Shown one piece after another: positions 23,323 through 33,911 of a stretch of DNA of 64,000 nt; position 1 is the first letter of the stretch; every line of letters begins with the position of its first letter. The notes beneath the pieces are model-generated. The model searched no databases. It was given only the letters and a program-made list of their open reading frames with translations, and was not told the DNA's origin. Both the position numbers and the translations under genes were made by a program. The DNA is from Gracilaria gracilis (Eukaryota; Rhodophyta; Florideophyceae; Gracilariales; Gracilariaceae). Location of the stretch: contig JARGSG010000053.1 of NCBI GenBank assembly GCA_030374805.1, positions 266,712 to 330,711 of the forward strand, in the 5' to 3' direction.

Positions 23323-24501
23323 TCATTTGCGGTGTGTCTCCGGAACATGTCCGAGGTCGAGTTCTTCCAGTGCCTTCACTGGATCCAATTGGTCGTAACT
23401 TGTTGGAACGCGTGTCTTCTCTGTCTTAACAGGGGCTTGACCCGAAGGACTCGGCGACGGAGGTGATTGAGATTCAGACTCCTCCCCCTCCTTAGAGTGA
23501 ACGATTCCGAGCACATCGGCAGCAGTCATCTTCGTCGGTACCAACGCAGTTGGGTGCGGCATGACCGAGCCAATTACTTGGTTTTTCACCAGATACTGGG
23601 TTGTTTTGCCTAGATTGGCTATCAACACGTAAAACGGATTATCCGGTTGCACCTGGACCACCCCATTAGCAATGGCAAGAGAGTATTTATCATAGAACGA
23701 CGGCAATGGCTGGAAGATTCGTAAGCCGTGTTGACGGGAGCTCACCTGTACCCAGACTTGAGACTCTGGAGGCACGCGTGTCGCGGAGGCAACACGAAGC
23801 TTCGTAGATTCCCGAGAACTCGGTGGTGCTTCCTGCGCCGCAGGTAGAGGTACATGCTTCTTGGAGGCATGCCTCAAAAGACGACGAACAATCGGCACGG
23901 ACGAACCATCTTCCATTTCAACACGCCTCTGGCGGGGCCTAATGGCATCGACAGAGCGGTCGCAAAAGTCACAACCCAAAATGACTGGGGCGGCCAGAGA
24001 CCGACAAACGACAAAGTCGAGCTTCACCACGCATGAGCCCAAGCGGACTACCAACTCGGTGTATCCTACCGTTGACAACGGGTTGTTATTCGCGTCAGCG
24101 ACGTCAGGAATGTCGCCACGGCGAATGTGTGACCGCAAGGCGGGTGGCAATGCTGTCTCAACAATGAAGTTCGGACCTGCGCCTGTATCTAATACAGTGT
24201 GATAACGCACTATACACTGAAATGAAAGGCCAAGGTCGGCATAGACCTTGTAATTGCGTTTGGCCATCACCATAACTCTATCCGGGAACCGGTTATTTCT
24301 TACCCGTATCCACGGTCGACGAAGAACACCAAGGTGTTCTGAGTTCACGTCTTCGACGGCCTGTTTCCTCGAGAGGATTCGGACCTGGGAGCGAGGCAGG
24401 GACGCCTCGGGCGCCTTCAGCCTCAACTCTGAGGGCGCCTCTCGAAGAGAGGAGACTCCCACAATTAGTTTTTCTGAGCAGATTCCGCTGGAGGCGTGTG
24501 C
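23323..24501 (-). CDS. Retroviral-type aspartic protease region of el.1
   Basis: 380-codon open frame, in the -1 phase relative to the end of gag and overlapping it by 37 bases (24465-24501). The active-site motif is VLDTGAGPN (Asp about 92 counted from the Met at 24462), and the C-terminal hydrophobic motif is VILGCDF. The rest is a linker toward RT with an acidic Ser/Pro-rich stretch. No good start codon is needed if it is reached by frameshifting from gag. It would process Gag and Pol. Confidence 0.85.
   Translation of the reverse strand, partial: AHASSGICSEKLIVGVSSLREAPSELRLKAPEASLPRSQVRILSRKQAVEDVNSEHLGVLRRPWIRVRNNRFPDRVMVMAKRNYKVYADLGLSFQCIVRYHTVLDTGAGPNFIVETALPPALRSHIRRGDIPDVADANNNPLSTVGYTELVVRLGSCVVKLDFVVCRSLAAPVILGCDFCDRSVDAIRPRQRRVEMEDGSSVPIVRRLLRHASKKHVPLPAAQEAPPSSRESTKLRVASATRVPPESQVWVQVSSRQHGLRIFQPLPSFYDKYSLAIANGVVQVQPDNPFYVLIANLGKTTQYLVKNQVIGSVMPHPTALVPTKMTAADVLGIVHSKEGEESESQSPPSPSPSGQAPVKTEKTRVPTSYDQLDPVKALEELDLGHVPETHRK
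24465..24501 (-). promoter_or_regulatory. Candidate -1 frameshift window between gag and protease (el.1)
   Basis: The gag frame ends at TAA 24467-24465 and the protease frame opens after a TGA at 24504-24502. Just before the gag stop is G AAA AAC (24474-24468), near the X XXY YYZ consensus but not a perfect one. Its place directly before the stop and the -1 phase suggest ribosomal frameshifting. I did not identify a downstream pseudoknot. Confidence 0.5.
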
Positions 24502-26589
24502 TCAGTGTTCTCAACCATTGATGCCTGGACACCAGCGGCAGAACCATCTGCAGTAGCGGTTGAATTTCCCTCGCGAGGGGTACGGGGGTGAGAGCTCACC
24601 ATGTTCTGGGCAATCGGAGCCGCAATTGTTCGTGGAATATCCATCTTCGCGCGGATGTACGATGCCATCGGAACAGAAGCCTTCTCCTCAGGTGAGAGGG
24701 ATTCGTAGTTGGCAATGACTTGTGCCCATTCACGCATGGTTAAAACGCACTGCGGAGAAGTATGCCCTCGCGTATAGCAGAGGTGACAGATCAATCCAAC
24801 AATGGCATTGACGTTCCGAGTATTCGAGAATCGCACCGCTGGGCGGGAAGCTTGCCAGCCAGGCCGTGAAGCCCGGGTTCCACCGTTCTCATATGACAGT
24901 CGAGGCGGTCGAACTCGGTTCGAACCTGCATACAGCAGTGTATTGTCCGGAGCCGTTGGAAACGAGGCATCCGTGGTTGAGGGAAGCTCCGTTGTCGGGA
25001 TTGAAAGCATATCGCTACGGGCAAAGTGAACCTGATCATACTCCTTATTGGAGTGTTCATCAGCCAGCATTGACGCCGACGGGGTTCCCGATTCCGAAAT
25101 CAACGCTTTAACGGACTTCAACCGGGTACCCGGGACTCGTGCGCGTAGCGCGTTGCCTTCGGCGCGTGCATACCGCTCTAGTTCCAAGTACGTAGTCTTA
25201 CGGTTCTCTTCACGGCGACGGGCCACTAGGGTCCGTATAGGCGGGTCTAGTCCATCAAAGAACATGGTACAAAGCTCTTGAGCGGAGTAAACATTGCCAC
25301 ATCGGTGGAAGGCCTTATTCAGGCGCACCGAGTAATCGGTTTCCGTTTCGCCAGGGCGTTGTTTGGTGTCTCTCAGAGCAAGGTTAGCCGATTGGATGGC
25401 GGTGCCAGTGGCATATGATCTCAGTAGATACTGAACTGCTTCAGGCCAGCAGGTAACCCCTCCTTCAGAGGCGCGAGATGAACCTCTTACAGAGTGCTTA
25501 CTGGTCTTCCGAAAGTCCGCGTAGAAAAGAGGGCAGCGCGACAAACGCCTGTCCTTCATTCATCCCAAAGATGTCGGTCTCCGCTACAAAGCGTGATAGG
25601 AAATCCAACACCAAGATGGGATCATCGCCTGTAAACAGTTGATTACGGAGCGACAGCTGCATCCGTTTGATACAGTCTTTGACCTTTCTCGTCCCACGGG
25701 GAGTTCTATCCAATGAGGAGTCCTCCAAACGGTACTACTGGTATGACAACAGTTTCTTGTAGAGCACATCGGTAGGCTTCAACTCTTTTAATCCGGAGTG
25801 CTTCCTTCCCTTCGAGCGGGCGCGTATCACACCTTGGGTGGCTGATGACCGCTTTGAGCGTGACGAACGCTCACGAGGGGCTTCTTCTACCGACGAGTCG
25901 GGCAAATCAGACCCGGTTGACCGGCGTTAAGAAAGAGAAGATGCTGACGAATCAGAGTCGTAGTTCTTCCGCTCTTTGCGTGCTTTGGATCCACTGAACT
26001 TCTTGTCACGGTGTGAAACAGCAACCGGCTCAGCCGTGCAATTGGCTCCAACCAGAACAGTTTGTTCCACCGTTCCCAAACGTGCGTGGAGGCGGGTAAA
26101 CTTTTCAGCCACGTCCTCCACGAAATTAGCGGGTCCTCCGAAAGCTTCCAAGAGGGAGTTGACATCACCACGCATTACGCGGAGATCCTCAGAAAAGTCC
26201 TGCAAAGCAGTGTCATCCACCTTCTTTCGAAGTAGCGAAAACTCCTTAGCAAGGATAGCATGGGCAGCCCGCATAGAGCGGAAATGCTCTTCCACAGTTA
26301 AGTGGGGGGTGTCATTGACAGTAGCCCTCAGAGGTGCCTCAGGGGTGGGAGCTACGGAAGGTACCGTACCTCATACGATAGGGGCGGGACCAGCAACAGC
26401 AGGATCCGGTCCATCACATCGATGAGGGTTGATCAACGACGTGGGAGGAAGTCGAGTGGTCGTCGGCACAGCTTCAGTAGCCGGCATCCCTTCGGTCCGG
26501 GACCGTGAACGGGTGGGAATCCGTGACGAAAGTGGCGGATCCGATCTTCCAGTCTGACTGCGTGTCTGCGGACGATTTGACAGCGTCAT
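24465..26589 (-). pseudogene. Gag polyprotein of el.1, broken
   Basis: Begins MTLSNRPQTRSQTGRS at 26589, 160 bases from the 5' LTR. A coiled-coil-like segment follows (26295-26050), then a Lys/Arg-rich stretch, the capsid-like part (DPILVLDFLSRF, 25620-25560) and a CCHC zinc knuckle, CHLCYTRGHTSPQC, near 24790-24750. In-frame stops at about 26371, 25927, 25736 and 25498 and one shift near 25500 interrupt it. Its final codons CAG AAA AAC TAA form the junction with the protease frame. Confidence 0.85.
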
Positions 26590-26726
26590 AACAAGAACAA
26601 CCGTGCAACGGGATAATCGACAGCCAATTGGCTGGGACTTCCAGTGAGCTTCCAAATAGAGACAAGGGCAAAAGGACTGACCTCGCAACGAGTGAGTTCA
26701 CGAGTGAATCTTCGGACAAAACTAGT

Positions 26727-26749
26727 CGTTTCTAGGTCAGGAGAACACT
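26727..26749 (-). promoter_or_regulatory. Putative primer-binding site of el.1
   Basis: Immediately inside the 5' LTR the minus strand reads AGTGTTCTCCTGACCTAGA. The 14-base core TCTCCTGACCTAGA recurs at the same relative place next to the unrelated LTR at 56618 (57133-57146). There it is preceded by TGG, the complement of a tRNA CCA end. The tRNA was not identified. Confidence 0.6.
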
Positions 26750-27612
26750 TGTGGAGCAACGCCTTTGGGGGGAAAAGTGCATGCTCACGAAGACGTTCGG
26801 AATCTTCCCCTCGACAGGGCAGCACAGCGAACGGAGCACTCCGGGAATGACACAGCTAAGCCGGGTGTAAATTTGAGGTCAAACCGTCACGACAAGCGTC
26901 AAAGCGTGAGGCTGATTAGTAGTCGGTAGAGATCCACGTGTTCACACTGTCACGAGATGAGTCCTCGAAAAAGAGTAGCACGGCAACGAAAAGGTGACGG
27001 AAACGGGCCACTGCGAACAGGGCAAAAATGCAAACCCAAAAAGGGGAGAAGGCAAACCACCAGAGTGGGAAAACGAGAGAGAGAATAAAACAAACCCAAT
27101 ACAGGGGCGAATTTATGACAATAGGTCGGAACAAGACACACAAATAGTGATTATACTCTGAGCGCCACAAGGGTGGGTAACTTTACGTGAACAACGCAGT
27201 CGTCACTTCACTTGGAGGTGAACAATCCGCGAAGGCGTGATAGTTAGAGCCAGGAAGCCCTTGCTTGCCAAGGAGCAGTTTACTTGGGGGAGCGATGCTA
27301 AACCCTCTAAGTACTGAGCTCGGCGCACCACTGACAGTGGGACACAGTGGGTGCGCCGGGCAAAATAATCTATAAAATATCTAAATAAATACAGCAATGC
27401 TGGGTGAACTGCCTCCGGCATATCCGTGCTACACGTGTGCTATTCACACCCGCTAAGCGGCGACTAGAGCCGTAAAATTCACGCGTACATGTGTGGAGAT
27501 TTCCTCAGCGAGGCGACACGCTAATAGCGGTGTAGCTCATATATATCTACTAACGCATGATGTGGAAATTAACTAAGTACCTCAAATCGCCTCCAAGGAG
27601 CGTTGTCCTTCA
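26750..27612 (-). repeat. 5' LTR of el.1 (863 bp)
   Basis: Partner of 16199-17061, same length and same 10-base duplication, with about 29 substitutions. It ends CA at 27611-27612 and is followed by the AGAGG duplicate. Confidence 0.95.
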
Positions 27613-27617
27613 AGAGG
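27613..27617. repeat. 5-bp target-site duplication (right) of el.1
   Basis: AGAGG, identical to 16194-16198. Confidence 0.95.
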
Positions 27618-27974
27618 GTTCGGCCACTTCGCATTTGACTCTAAGTAATTCCTTTCATCCACAATATGAATTGTAAAGTCTTCATGAGTTACACCTGAAG
27701 GAAGGTGAACAACAACAGTACACCGTTTTGTCGTTGTTTGAGGTTCCGTCCATTCCGAAAGGAGTCTGAAAGGCATAAAGAACTATTCGGAGAATAACAT
27801 TTGAACTCCATCGTCCACGTCTGAGGGGCTAGAGTAAGAAGCGGCATTTCCTGAGCTACCACTGCCAGAAATCTCAGAATTCTTGTTTTTTCCGGATAGA
27901 TGTGTATCTCGATCACCACTAACAGACCGGTTTAAAGTATTTGCATCTTCTTTCTCGTCATTAACTGCGACAAG
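27613..27974 (-). pseudogene. 5' half of an unknown reading frame split by el.1
   Basis: Minus frame open from after a TGA at 27977-27975 up to the insertion, with one TAG at 27785-27783. It has a Ser/Gly/Asp-rich start, then RCTVVVHLPSGVTHEDF and IHIVDERNYLESNAKWP. It continues in phase at 16193. No start codon is evident near the beginning, so it may itself be a fragment of an older gene or element. Product unknown. Confidence 0.5.
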
Positions 27975-29435
27975 TCAGACACTAGAAACACTATGTAATG
28001 TAAAAAGATTGTAGAACCCACCATCGCGGCTGATTCCAAGCTCTTAGAGTAACCTTAAATATCTTGTGCGAAACGTCGGCAAACGGGGTTGACGGAAGAC
28101 ATCTTCAGAATTCTACACCGCGACAACCGATTCCTTACCAGTCAGTTGGCCCCATTGTAGTCGTCTTGTTAATATTATGATGGCTTTCGAGTTTTTGGTA
28201 AGCCGGAGTGTGAGTTTCTTCGTTTTGCGTAGCTTACTGGGCGGCATCAAGCAAAGTTCGAATAGTTTTCGAGAAGAATGGAACTTCGATAGTGGCAAGC
28301 GGTCCAAAAGTTCTTTTCGCAACTTCAGGGGACTTTTATGTTGCTCTTAGAGTCTGATTTTGTTCCGTTAGGTGTTCTCTCAAGTAGGGAATCATCGAAT
28401 GAAAGAGGTTTGAGAGGCAATAGCCTCATAAATTAAGCGTACGTAGAGCCTAACCAGTCTCTGCTGAGACCTAGACCCGTCAGGGAGAGTCCTAAGAAAT
28501 TCAGAGGGCTGAAAGGCGACAAACCCTGCAGGAAAAAAATCATGCGTTGAAGTTAAGTAGCTATGGCTTTCGTTTGAAAACTTACGTACACTTACTTTTC
28601 AAGTTGTGTATATATACTGCAACATGTTTTTGTGTACTTTCTCGAGCACATATAGAGTTTTGTGACAATTGTACTTTCTCTGTGGAGAACTTTAAAATGG
28701 TCAATCGAGTCTAGTTCTTTTACATCGCAAAGCTAAAGATAATTTCAAATTGTATATCTACTTTTTTGTGGTCACCCTGAACAAAATTTGAACTGTAGTG
28801 CTCGATTCAAAGCAAATATACACCAAATTCGCGGCATATACACTGATTTAAATGCCTTTATGAAGCACGAAGTCTGGGTTTAAGCTCTTGATCTTACAGA
28901 TGTTGTTAGATCTGCAACCAACAAGAGGTGATGCAACAAATGAAGGCTACAACGACGTTCTAATTTTGAACTACGAGTCTCTGTTCTCCACACACATCTG
29001 TCTATATACAGCCATCTTTCTCCGTATTCTCAACTTTTTTTTTCACAGACAACGTTACCGGTGCCAATAATTTTAAATGTTACTTCCTGCTTACAGCGGT
29101 AAGAGTTCGATGTGCTCCAACAATACTGGTTATGGCATTATACCGTGCTCTAAAACATTTGGGTATTGGTTTGGGGGGCAAATACCTGTACCTATTGTGT
29201 GGTGTATTTCAGCTCAGATCAAATTGTCTGCAGTAACAGTGAATTTGAGGGCAAGTCCATGATGTGCAGTAGAAAGTACAGGATAAGTTTTCCGCTCCAC
29301 CATACGTTGTGAGTTTTCTTGAAGACATCTCCAGATTCTTTTCAGATATGAATCGAGAGTTAGGTAGATACAGGAAAGCGTCATTGTAAAAACAGGTGAA
29401 AACATTGAAAACTATATATAAAAACTGTCGGATCT
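27975..29435. other. AT-rich intergenic
   Basis: A 70-codon minus frame (28113-28322) and a few shorter ones; nothing recognised. Confidence 0.4.
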
Positions 29436-30460
29436 GTGCAGATCGTTAGATATCTTTCAATTTCCTCAGCGCACGGATATTTCTGCGACATGAAACCATT
29501 CACATTTCTGAACCTAGCGTCTCCCATGCTTCAATTCTGTCCAGGATTATGTTCATCTATGTTGCTCCGGAATTATCGTTCTTTGTTCGGAGTTTCACCA
29601 CTTTTGTGCTCTTTTATATGGAAAAAACTACGAGCAAGGAACCAGGAAGGTTCTTGTTAAAGCCCATTCATTTATTGTGAACGTTGATGTTTCTGAAAAT
29701 CTATGCAACTGAAGCAGTGCATTGCTCCATTACGCAAGTAGATCCAAAAACGTTTAGAAAATGGACGTGGACTACGGTTAAACACCTCGCAGAACTTCAG
29801 GAAGTAATTCTTGCTAACAGATCTTGAGCTGTAGTTTTTACTTACACATTATATAGATTTTTTTAAATTGCGTCAAAGTGCGTCACTTGTTGAAAATAAT
29901 TTCATTTCAGTAGATGGAATCGACTGCAAGGTACAGGAACCGAAGGATTTTAATTTTTTGTGGGTTTTCCACAAATTTAGAGCTGCCGTGTTGCGCTATG
30001 AAATTGGTACAGCTCACCAGAAGGGCTTAGTTGCTTGGGTACATGGTCCATTTCCAGCCAGAAAATACCCGATCTTTGCAACTTTCAATTAGGCCTAAAA
30101 TCATGCCTGCTACCGAACGAAAAGGTCGTAACTGATAACGGATATGCTGACGAAAAATGTGTAACACCGGCAAATGTTTTTGTGGAGCTGGGAGACCGGC
30201 ATAAGTATGTCAGAGTCCAACATGAAGTTCTCAACGATTGTATCTCGTGCAATGGCGCCATTGTGGGAGCTCAATGTGACTGCAACTTGAAGTATGATAA
30301 TACCAAGGGTATCGTTCTCGAAGTTTCGGCGGTCTTCTGGCCACACATAGTCAGAACGCAGTTTACCACGCGGACGGGTCAATTCGCCAAGCTGCCCGCT
30401 GCCGTTGTCGCTGATGAGCGTCGCTACTTCGAACATTTTGACTCCGTCTTCACCGCAATT
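29436..30460 (+). pseudogene. HARBI1/PIF-like DDE transposase relic
   Basis: Plus-strand pieces in three frames follow the order of DDE_Tnp_4 transposases. They are FGVSPLLCSFIWKKL near 29585, then LWTLMFLKIYATEA and FRKWTWTTVKHLAEL near 29680-29800, SVDGIDCKVQEP near 29910 (first Asp), RYEIGTAHQKGLVAWVHGPF near 29990-30060, VVTDNGYADEKC near 30130 (second Asp), and RVQHEVLND near 30220 (final Glu). The catalytic residues are present but stops and shifts break the gene. No terminal repeats or TA-rich target duplication could be fixed in the AT-rich flanks. Confidence 0.8.
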
Positions 30461-30559
30461 GCCTTTTATTCAATAAATAATGTCTTATTAATAGAAACAA
30501 TGTTATTTGATAGAATCTGGGGTTTTCTTGTAATAAAACATGGTCGTTATGTAGTAGTG

Positions 30560-31100
30560 TCATTTTAATACCTTTTTCTGGTCTACATAGTCTGTTGTCG
30601 CAGTATAGTCTTTTTGCAACCCGTTTATAAGGTCATGTCGGTTTCCAGAATTGAATAGAGAAGTAAGATTGATATAATATCCTTCTAAAAGCTTGATCAA
30701 TGTTTTTTCGGAAACGTTGACAATATTGATATTTAGAAGTCGTGTAATGTCCTTAATAGGTGTTTTATGTACCTTTTTATCCTTTCGTAATGAGGCATCT
30801 GCTACTTTGTTTTCAATTTTTTTCACATAGCATATGGTATTGTCAAATTTTTGCATGTATTGAACTCATCGGGTTTGTTTTCTAGACAGATTTTTTTGGG
30901 TCTCTAGGTACTTTAGAGGATGATGATCAGTGTGTGTGATAAACTTCGATCCATGCAGTTATGAACGCCATGTTTTTAAAGCAAATATGATGGCTAATAA
31001 TTCTCCTTTGCGTGTAGTGTAGTTCTGTTTTGCTTCATTGAGCTTTCTCACTAAATGTTGAATTAAAACCGTTTCAAAAGCTTGGGGTAATATTAGCGAA
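30560..31100 (-). pseudogene. Ty3/gypsy RNase H fragment of a second, AT-rich family
   Basis: The minus strand reads LNEAKQNYTTRKGELLAIIFAL, then HGSKFITHTDHHPLKYL and, after a stop (probably a Trp codon), FDNTICYVKKIENKVADA, all RNase H landmarks, then the start of the linker toward integrase. Only this ~540-base piece is present. Codon use is much more AT-rich than in el.1, so it belongs to a different lineage. Confidence 0.8.
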
Positions 31101-31528
31101 CGACGGGCATTGTTCATCGAGAAGGCATACCGTGACTCGAATGATCTTTACTAGGGCGTTTGCCCAACTACAACTGCATTCATTTAGAGAGACCGGAAGC
31201 AATTGCTTTTTGGAAAACCAGCCAAAACGTGCGGATTATTTTTCTATTCACGTCACTGAACTACTGGGGCGTGGTTACGTAGAGTTGGCCTTCAGGAGTT
31301 CCAGCTCTGCAGAGGGGTTTCGATTCTACTAAGGAATAAGCAAATGATGTAAGATAACAGTTTTCTTTTAATGCTCTGGGAAAACCCGCTTAAAACCGCA
31401 GAGGAGGAAAGGCCAAATACAGCGGGAGACCTACGAACCACGCCAATGAGACACCAGAACAGCTATTCCATGCTCATCTTATTAGCCACCATAATCCTTC
31501 CATTCTCGATTCCGATCGCACGCTATTC
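31101..31528. other. Intergenic
   Basis: A 66-codon plus frame (31132-31332) of unknown meaning; otherwise the 3' flank of the minus-strand gene that follows. Confidence 0.4.
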
Positions 31529-32017
31529 TTAGTTGCATGCCGCCAAACAAATCTGGAACGGAACTTGGCATAATGCAGGAATTGGTGAAACCCTCTCGCA
31601 AAGAACCAGTGCTGCTCTGCAAGCGATTTCACAAATCTCTCCGCGTTCACCAGCGCTTACACTGTCGGATGAATTCTCTAGGTTCTGTATAGCAGTTGCA
31701 CCGGCATATGCGGTTACCTCCGCTGTGCACTGCTCAATGTCTGGTACCCCTGAGCAGTTGCGATTAGCACAACTTGTGATTTCCTCGACAGCCGTGAGCG
31801 CCCCAGCTAAGCATTCTTGCCTCAGATTGGCGCAACCGGGAGTGTTACAGGCCAAAACGCAAAGTGGGCAACTACCAAGATCTCCAGCCAAACATCTGGC
31901 GTTAAAGCCGGTGCATCTTACATCAATGCATTGTGCTTCCACAGATGACGTGAAAAGAACAAAAATGGCGAGAAGGCAAAGGTTGAAGAAGCCACCAAAA
32001 TAATTGAATCGCGACAT
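31529..32017 (-). CDS. Small secreted cysteine-rich protein
   Basis: 162 residues. The N-terminus (about 1-28, NLCLLAIFVLFTSSVEA) is a clear signal peptide with a likely cut after VEA. The mature part of about 134 residues has 17 cysteines, many in CxxxC spacing (SCPLCVLAC, ICEIACRAALVLC), so a disulfide-knitted extracellular or cell-wall protein is likely. A TATA-like TTTAAATA lies on minus near 32140, about 120 bases upstream. I do not recognise the family. The opposite-strand frame over the same bases looks like a shadow. Confidence 0.75.
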   Translation of the reverse strand: MSRFNYFGGFFNLCLLAIFVLFTSSVEAQCIDVRCTGFNARCLAGDLGSCPLCVLACNTPGCANLRQECLAGALTAVEEITSCANRNCSGVPDIEQCTAEVTAYAGATAIQNLENSSDSVSAGERGEICEIACRAALVLCERVSPIPALCQVPFQICLAACN

Positions 32018-32133
32018 TTTGAAAAGATCTTCTGTGCTCAGTTTTTAGCAATAGCAATGAAGTAATAGGTTGAGTAGCTGGGTGGACGTGATGGTGAGAA
32101 GAGTTAAAGGAACTTTCGCGGGGTAGAGCTGGG

Positions 32134-32148
32134 GCAGCGTATTTAAAG
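32134..32148 (-). promoter_or_regulatory. TATA-like element of the Cys-rich gene
   Basis: Minus strand TTTAAATA, about 120 bases before the ATG at 32017. Single motif, so only suggestive. Confidence 0.4.
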
Positions 32149-32306
32149 GCAAAGCTCAAGATGGTCAATGGCCAGGCTTAGCTATCAAGTCTATTACTTT
32201 CATTGCCTGAGTCAGCAGAAACGTTTTGTCTAAAATCTGCTCTGCTACGCGCAGCACTTGAGAGAAGAACATGATTTATAATGCTTGCAAAAGGGGAGCC
32301 ATCTAA

Positions 32307-32327
32307 CCCCCCCCCCCCCCCCCCCCC
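32307..32327. repeat. Poly-C run of 21 bases
   Basis: Uninterrupted C21 on plus (G21 on minus). It can form G-quadruplex or slip in replication; its length may also be affected by sequencing. Confidence 0.95.
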
Positions 32328-33268
32328 ATCGAAGTTTGCGCAGATGCACTAATGATGGTGGTAGTTGTGTATTGCGAGCAAGTTGGAAATAGCAAGAAAC
32401 CCAATTTGTTGTGGTATCGTCATGCACAGCATTTGGCAGACGTTGTCTCGTGTAGCAGTACAGAATAATGATGATTGGGCACTGCACACATCCATGACAC
32501 ATATCTCGTCATGAGTGGTGCGTCACACACCATATGCACATGTGTTGAAGAATGATGAAGGGACTGCAAGGATCACGAGTGCAAAATTTGCGCCTTTCCC
32601 TGGTGAGATCATGAGATAACGTGATCAGCACACCCAAAGCGATGCAAACCAACCAAGGTGCAAACTGGACACAAGTCCGCGTTCTTGCTTCCTCACCCAC
32701 ATGGGACATTTCGTTTACGTTACTTAGCAAGGGTATTCCTTATCCCTCGACATCATGGTGGGCTCACACTGGAATTAAAGCTCATATACATATGTCTTCA
32801 AAAGTAGATATCCGTCTTGCTATAGGTTCCATTTGATGCCAAAGAGAATTTAGTACTGTTTGTTCATGGCAAGCTTTATTTTTCTTTCAAACTAGCTACC
32901 AACCTGTCCGTAACAGGTCCAAATCGACAACCTCCAGCTTGGAAAAGTTGTACAACAAGGAGATGGTGAGACCTTTGCAAAAGCTCAAGACCTGCTTTCT
33001 CTTTAATATCGACGACGCTTTTCTGTTTCTGAAACACGGTTAAGGCTCATGTGAAAACTTGGCTCTCTCATTACGCCAGCAACTGTGGTACCTCGAATCC
33101 AATCAAGCTCTGAAAAGTTTTCTTTCCTTCCATCCCACTTTCACCTGCACTACATGGGAGTGCATACGGACGCACAACAATAAGCGATAGAGAAAAGCTT
33201 CCGCCAACGTCAGGGAAACGGGTCCTTGGACTGATGATTCGCTGTGTGGCACGAACCAGTGATCATCC

Positions 33269-33284
33269 CACACACACACACACA
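33269..33284. repeat. CA dinucleotide repeat
   Basis: Eight CA units in intergenic sequence. Confidence 0.9.
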
Positions 33285-33520
33285 TCTTTGGGGAGGCTAT
33301 TTCGGCGCCGAGAAACAGCATACACAATTGTTGACTTCGCCATTAACTCAAAACGCGAGCGAGTCGAGCGCCGTATTCATGTACATGTATTACAGCAACG
33401 AAACCAACAACAAGCTTCCTAAAATTGAAGTTCCAATTGGTCAGGAGACTGCGGGAATTGTCGCTTTTTGACTGTTGTCGAGAGAGTCATTTGTTTCTTA
33501 CGTAGATGTTTTTAATAATC

Positions 33521-33680
33521 GTATTGTAGGCTGCTACGTTTTTATGGCGACATAACGATGTCATCTACTCGTCTACGTCGGTCAGGAAAAATGTACGTCG
33601 AAGCATTGAAGTTCGTACAAAAGGCTGACAATGCTTTTTTAAAAAACGCGTGTCTAAATTAAATATGAAAAGGCAGCAAT
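33521..33680 (+). repeat. 160-bp dispersed repeat, copy 2
   Basis: Inverted relative to 15062-15221, with about five mismatches in 160. The reading frame ending in KADNAFLKNACLN and TAA is kept, with only three amino-acid differences between copies. Confidence 0.88.
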
Positions 33681-33911
33681 TTAGGATTTTCCCGCATCTC
33701 CCTGCTCATGAACTTTACACGAGACGAGCGCTCGCAAGCGGCTCAAAAAGCGATTTGCAGCATTTCGCAGGCTGATTTCTTGAAAACTGTAGATAGGTGC
33801 AGACATTAAAAAAGTTTTGTTCGGCCTTTTTGTCACCCTCTCCAGAATCTGGAGTTCTGATATCAAGTGGTGTCTCTAGAACAGATTCATATCTCATGTT
33901 CAAATATAAAA

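Larger units (their letters stand above)
16199..27612 (-). mobile_element. Complete Ty3/gypsy chromovirus (el.1) with antisense ORF
   Basis: 11,414 bp, bounded by two 863-bp LTRs (TG...CA) and flanked by AGAGG. Gag, PR, RT, RNase H, integrase and a C-terminal chromodomain lie in this order on the minus strand, so the right LTR is the 5' LTR. Between pol and the 3' LTR lies a long plus-strand ORF. The two LTRs differ at about 29 positions by eye (roughly 3.4 %) with no length change, so the insertion is not recent. Gag, RT, RNase H and the antisense ORF carry stops or shifts; the element is not autonomous. Confidence 0.95.
32018..33520. other. Intergenic with simple repeats
   Basis: Contains the promoter side of the Cys-rich gene, a poly-C run and a CA run (listed separately). 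Open frames of 70-85 codons look random. Confidence 0.45.

Noticed and set aside
24925-24945. GGTTCGAACC, a tRNA B-box-like word
   Set aside because: Lies inside gag of el.1 and no cloverleaf can be folded around it.
31533-32003. 156-codon plus frame opposite the secreted Cys-rich gene
   Set aside because: Shadow of the minus gene; no signal peptide or domain, while the minus frame has both a signal peptide and regular cysteines.
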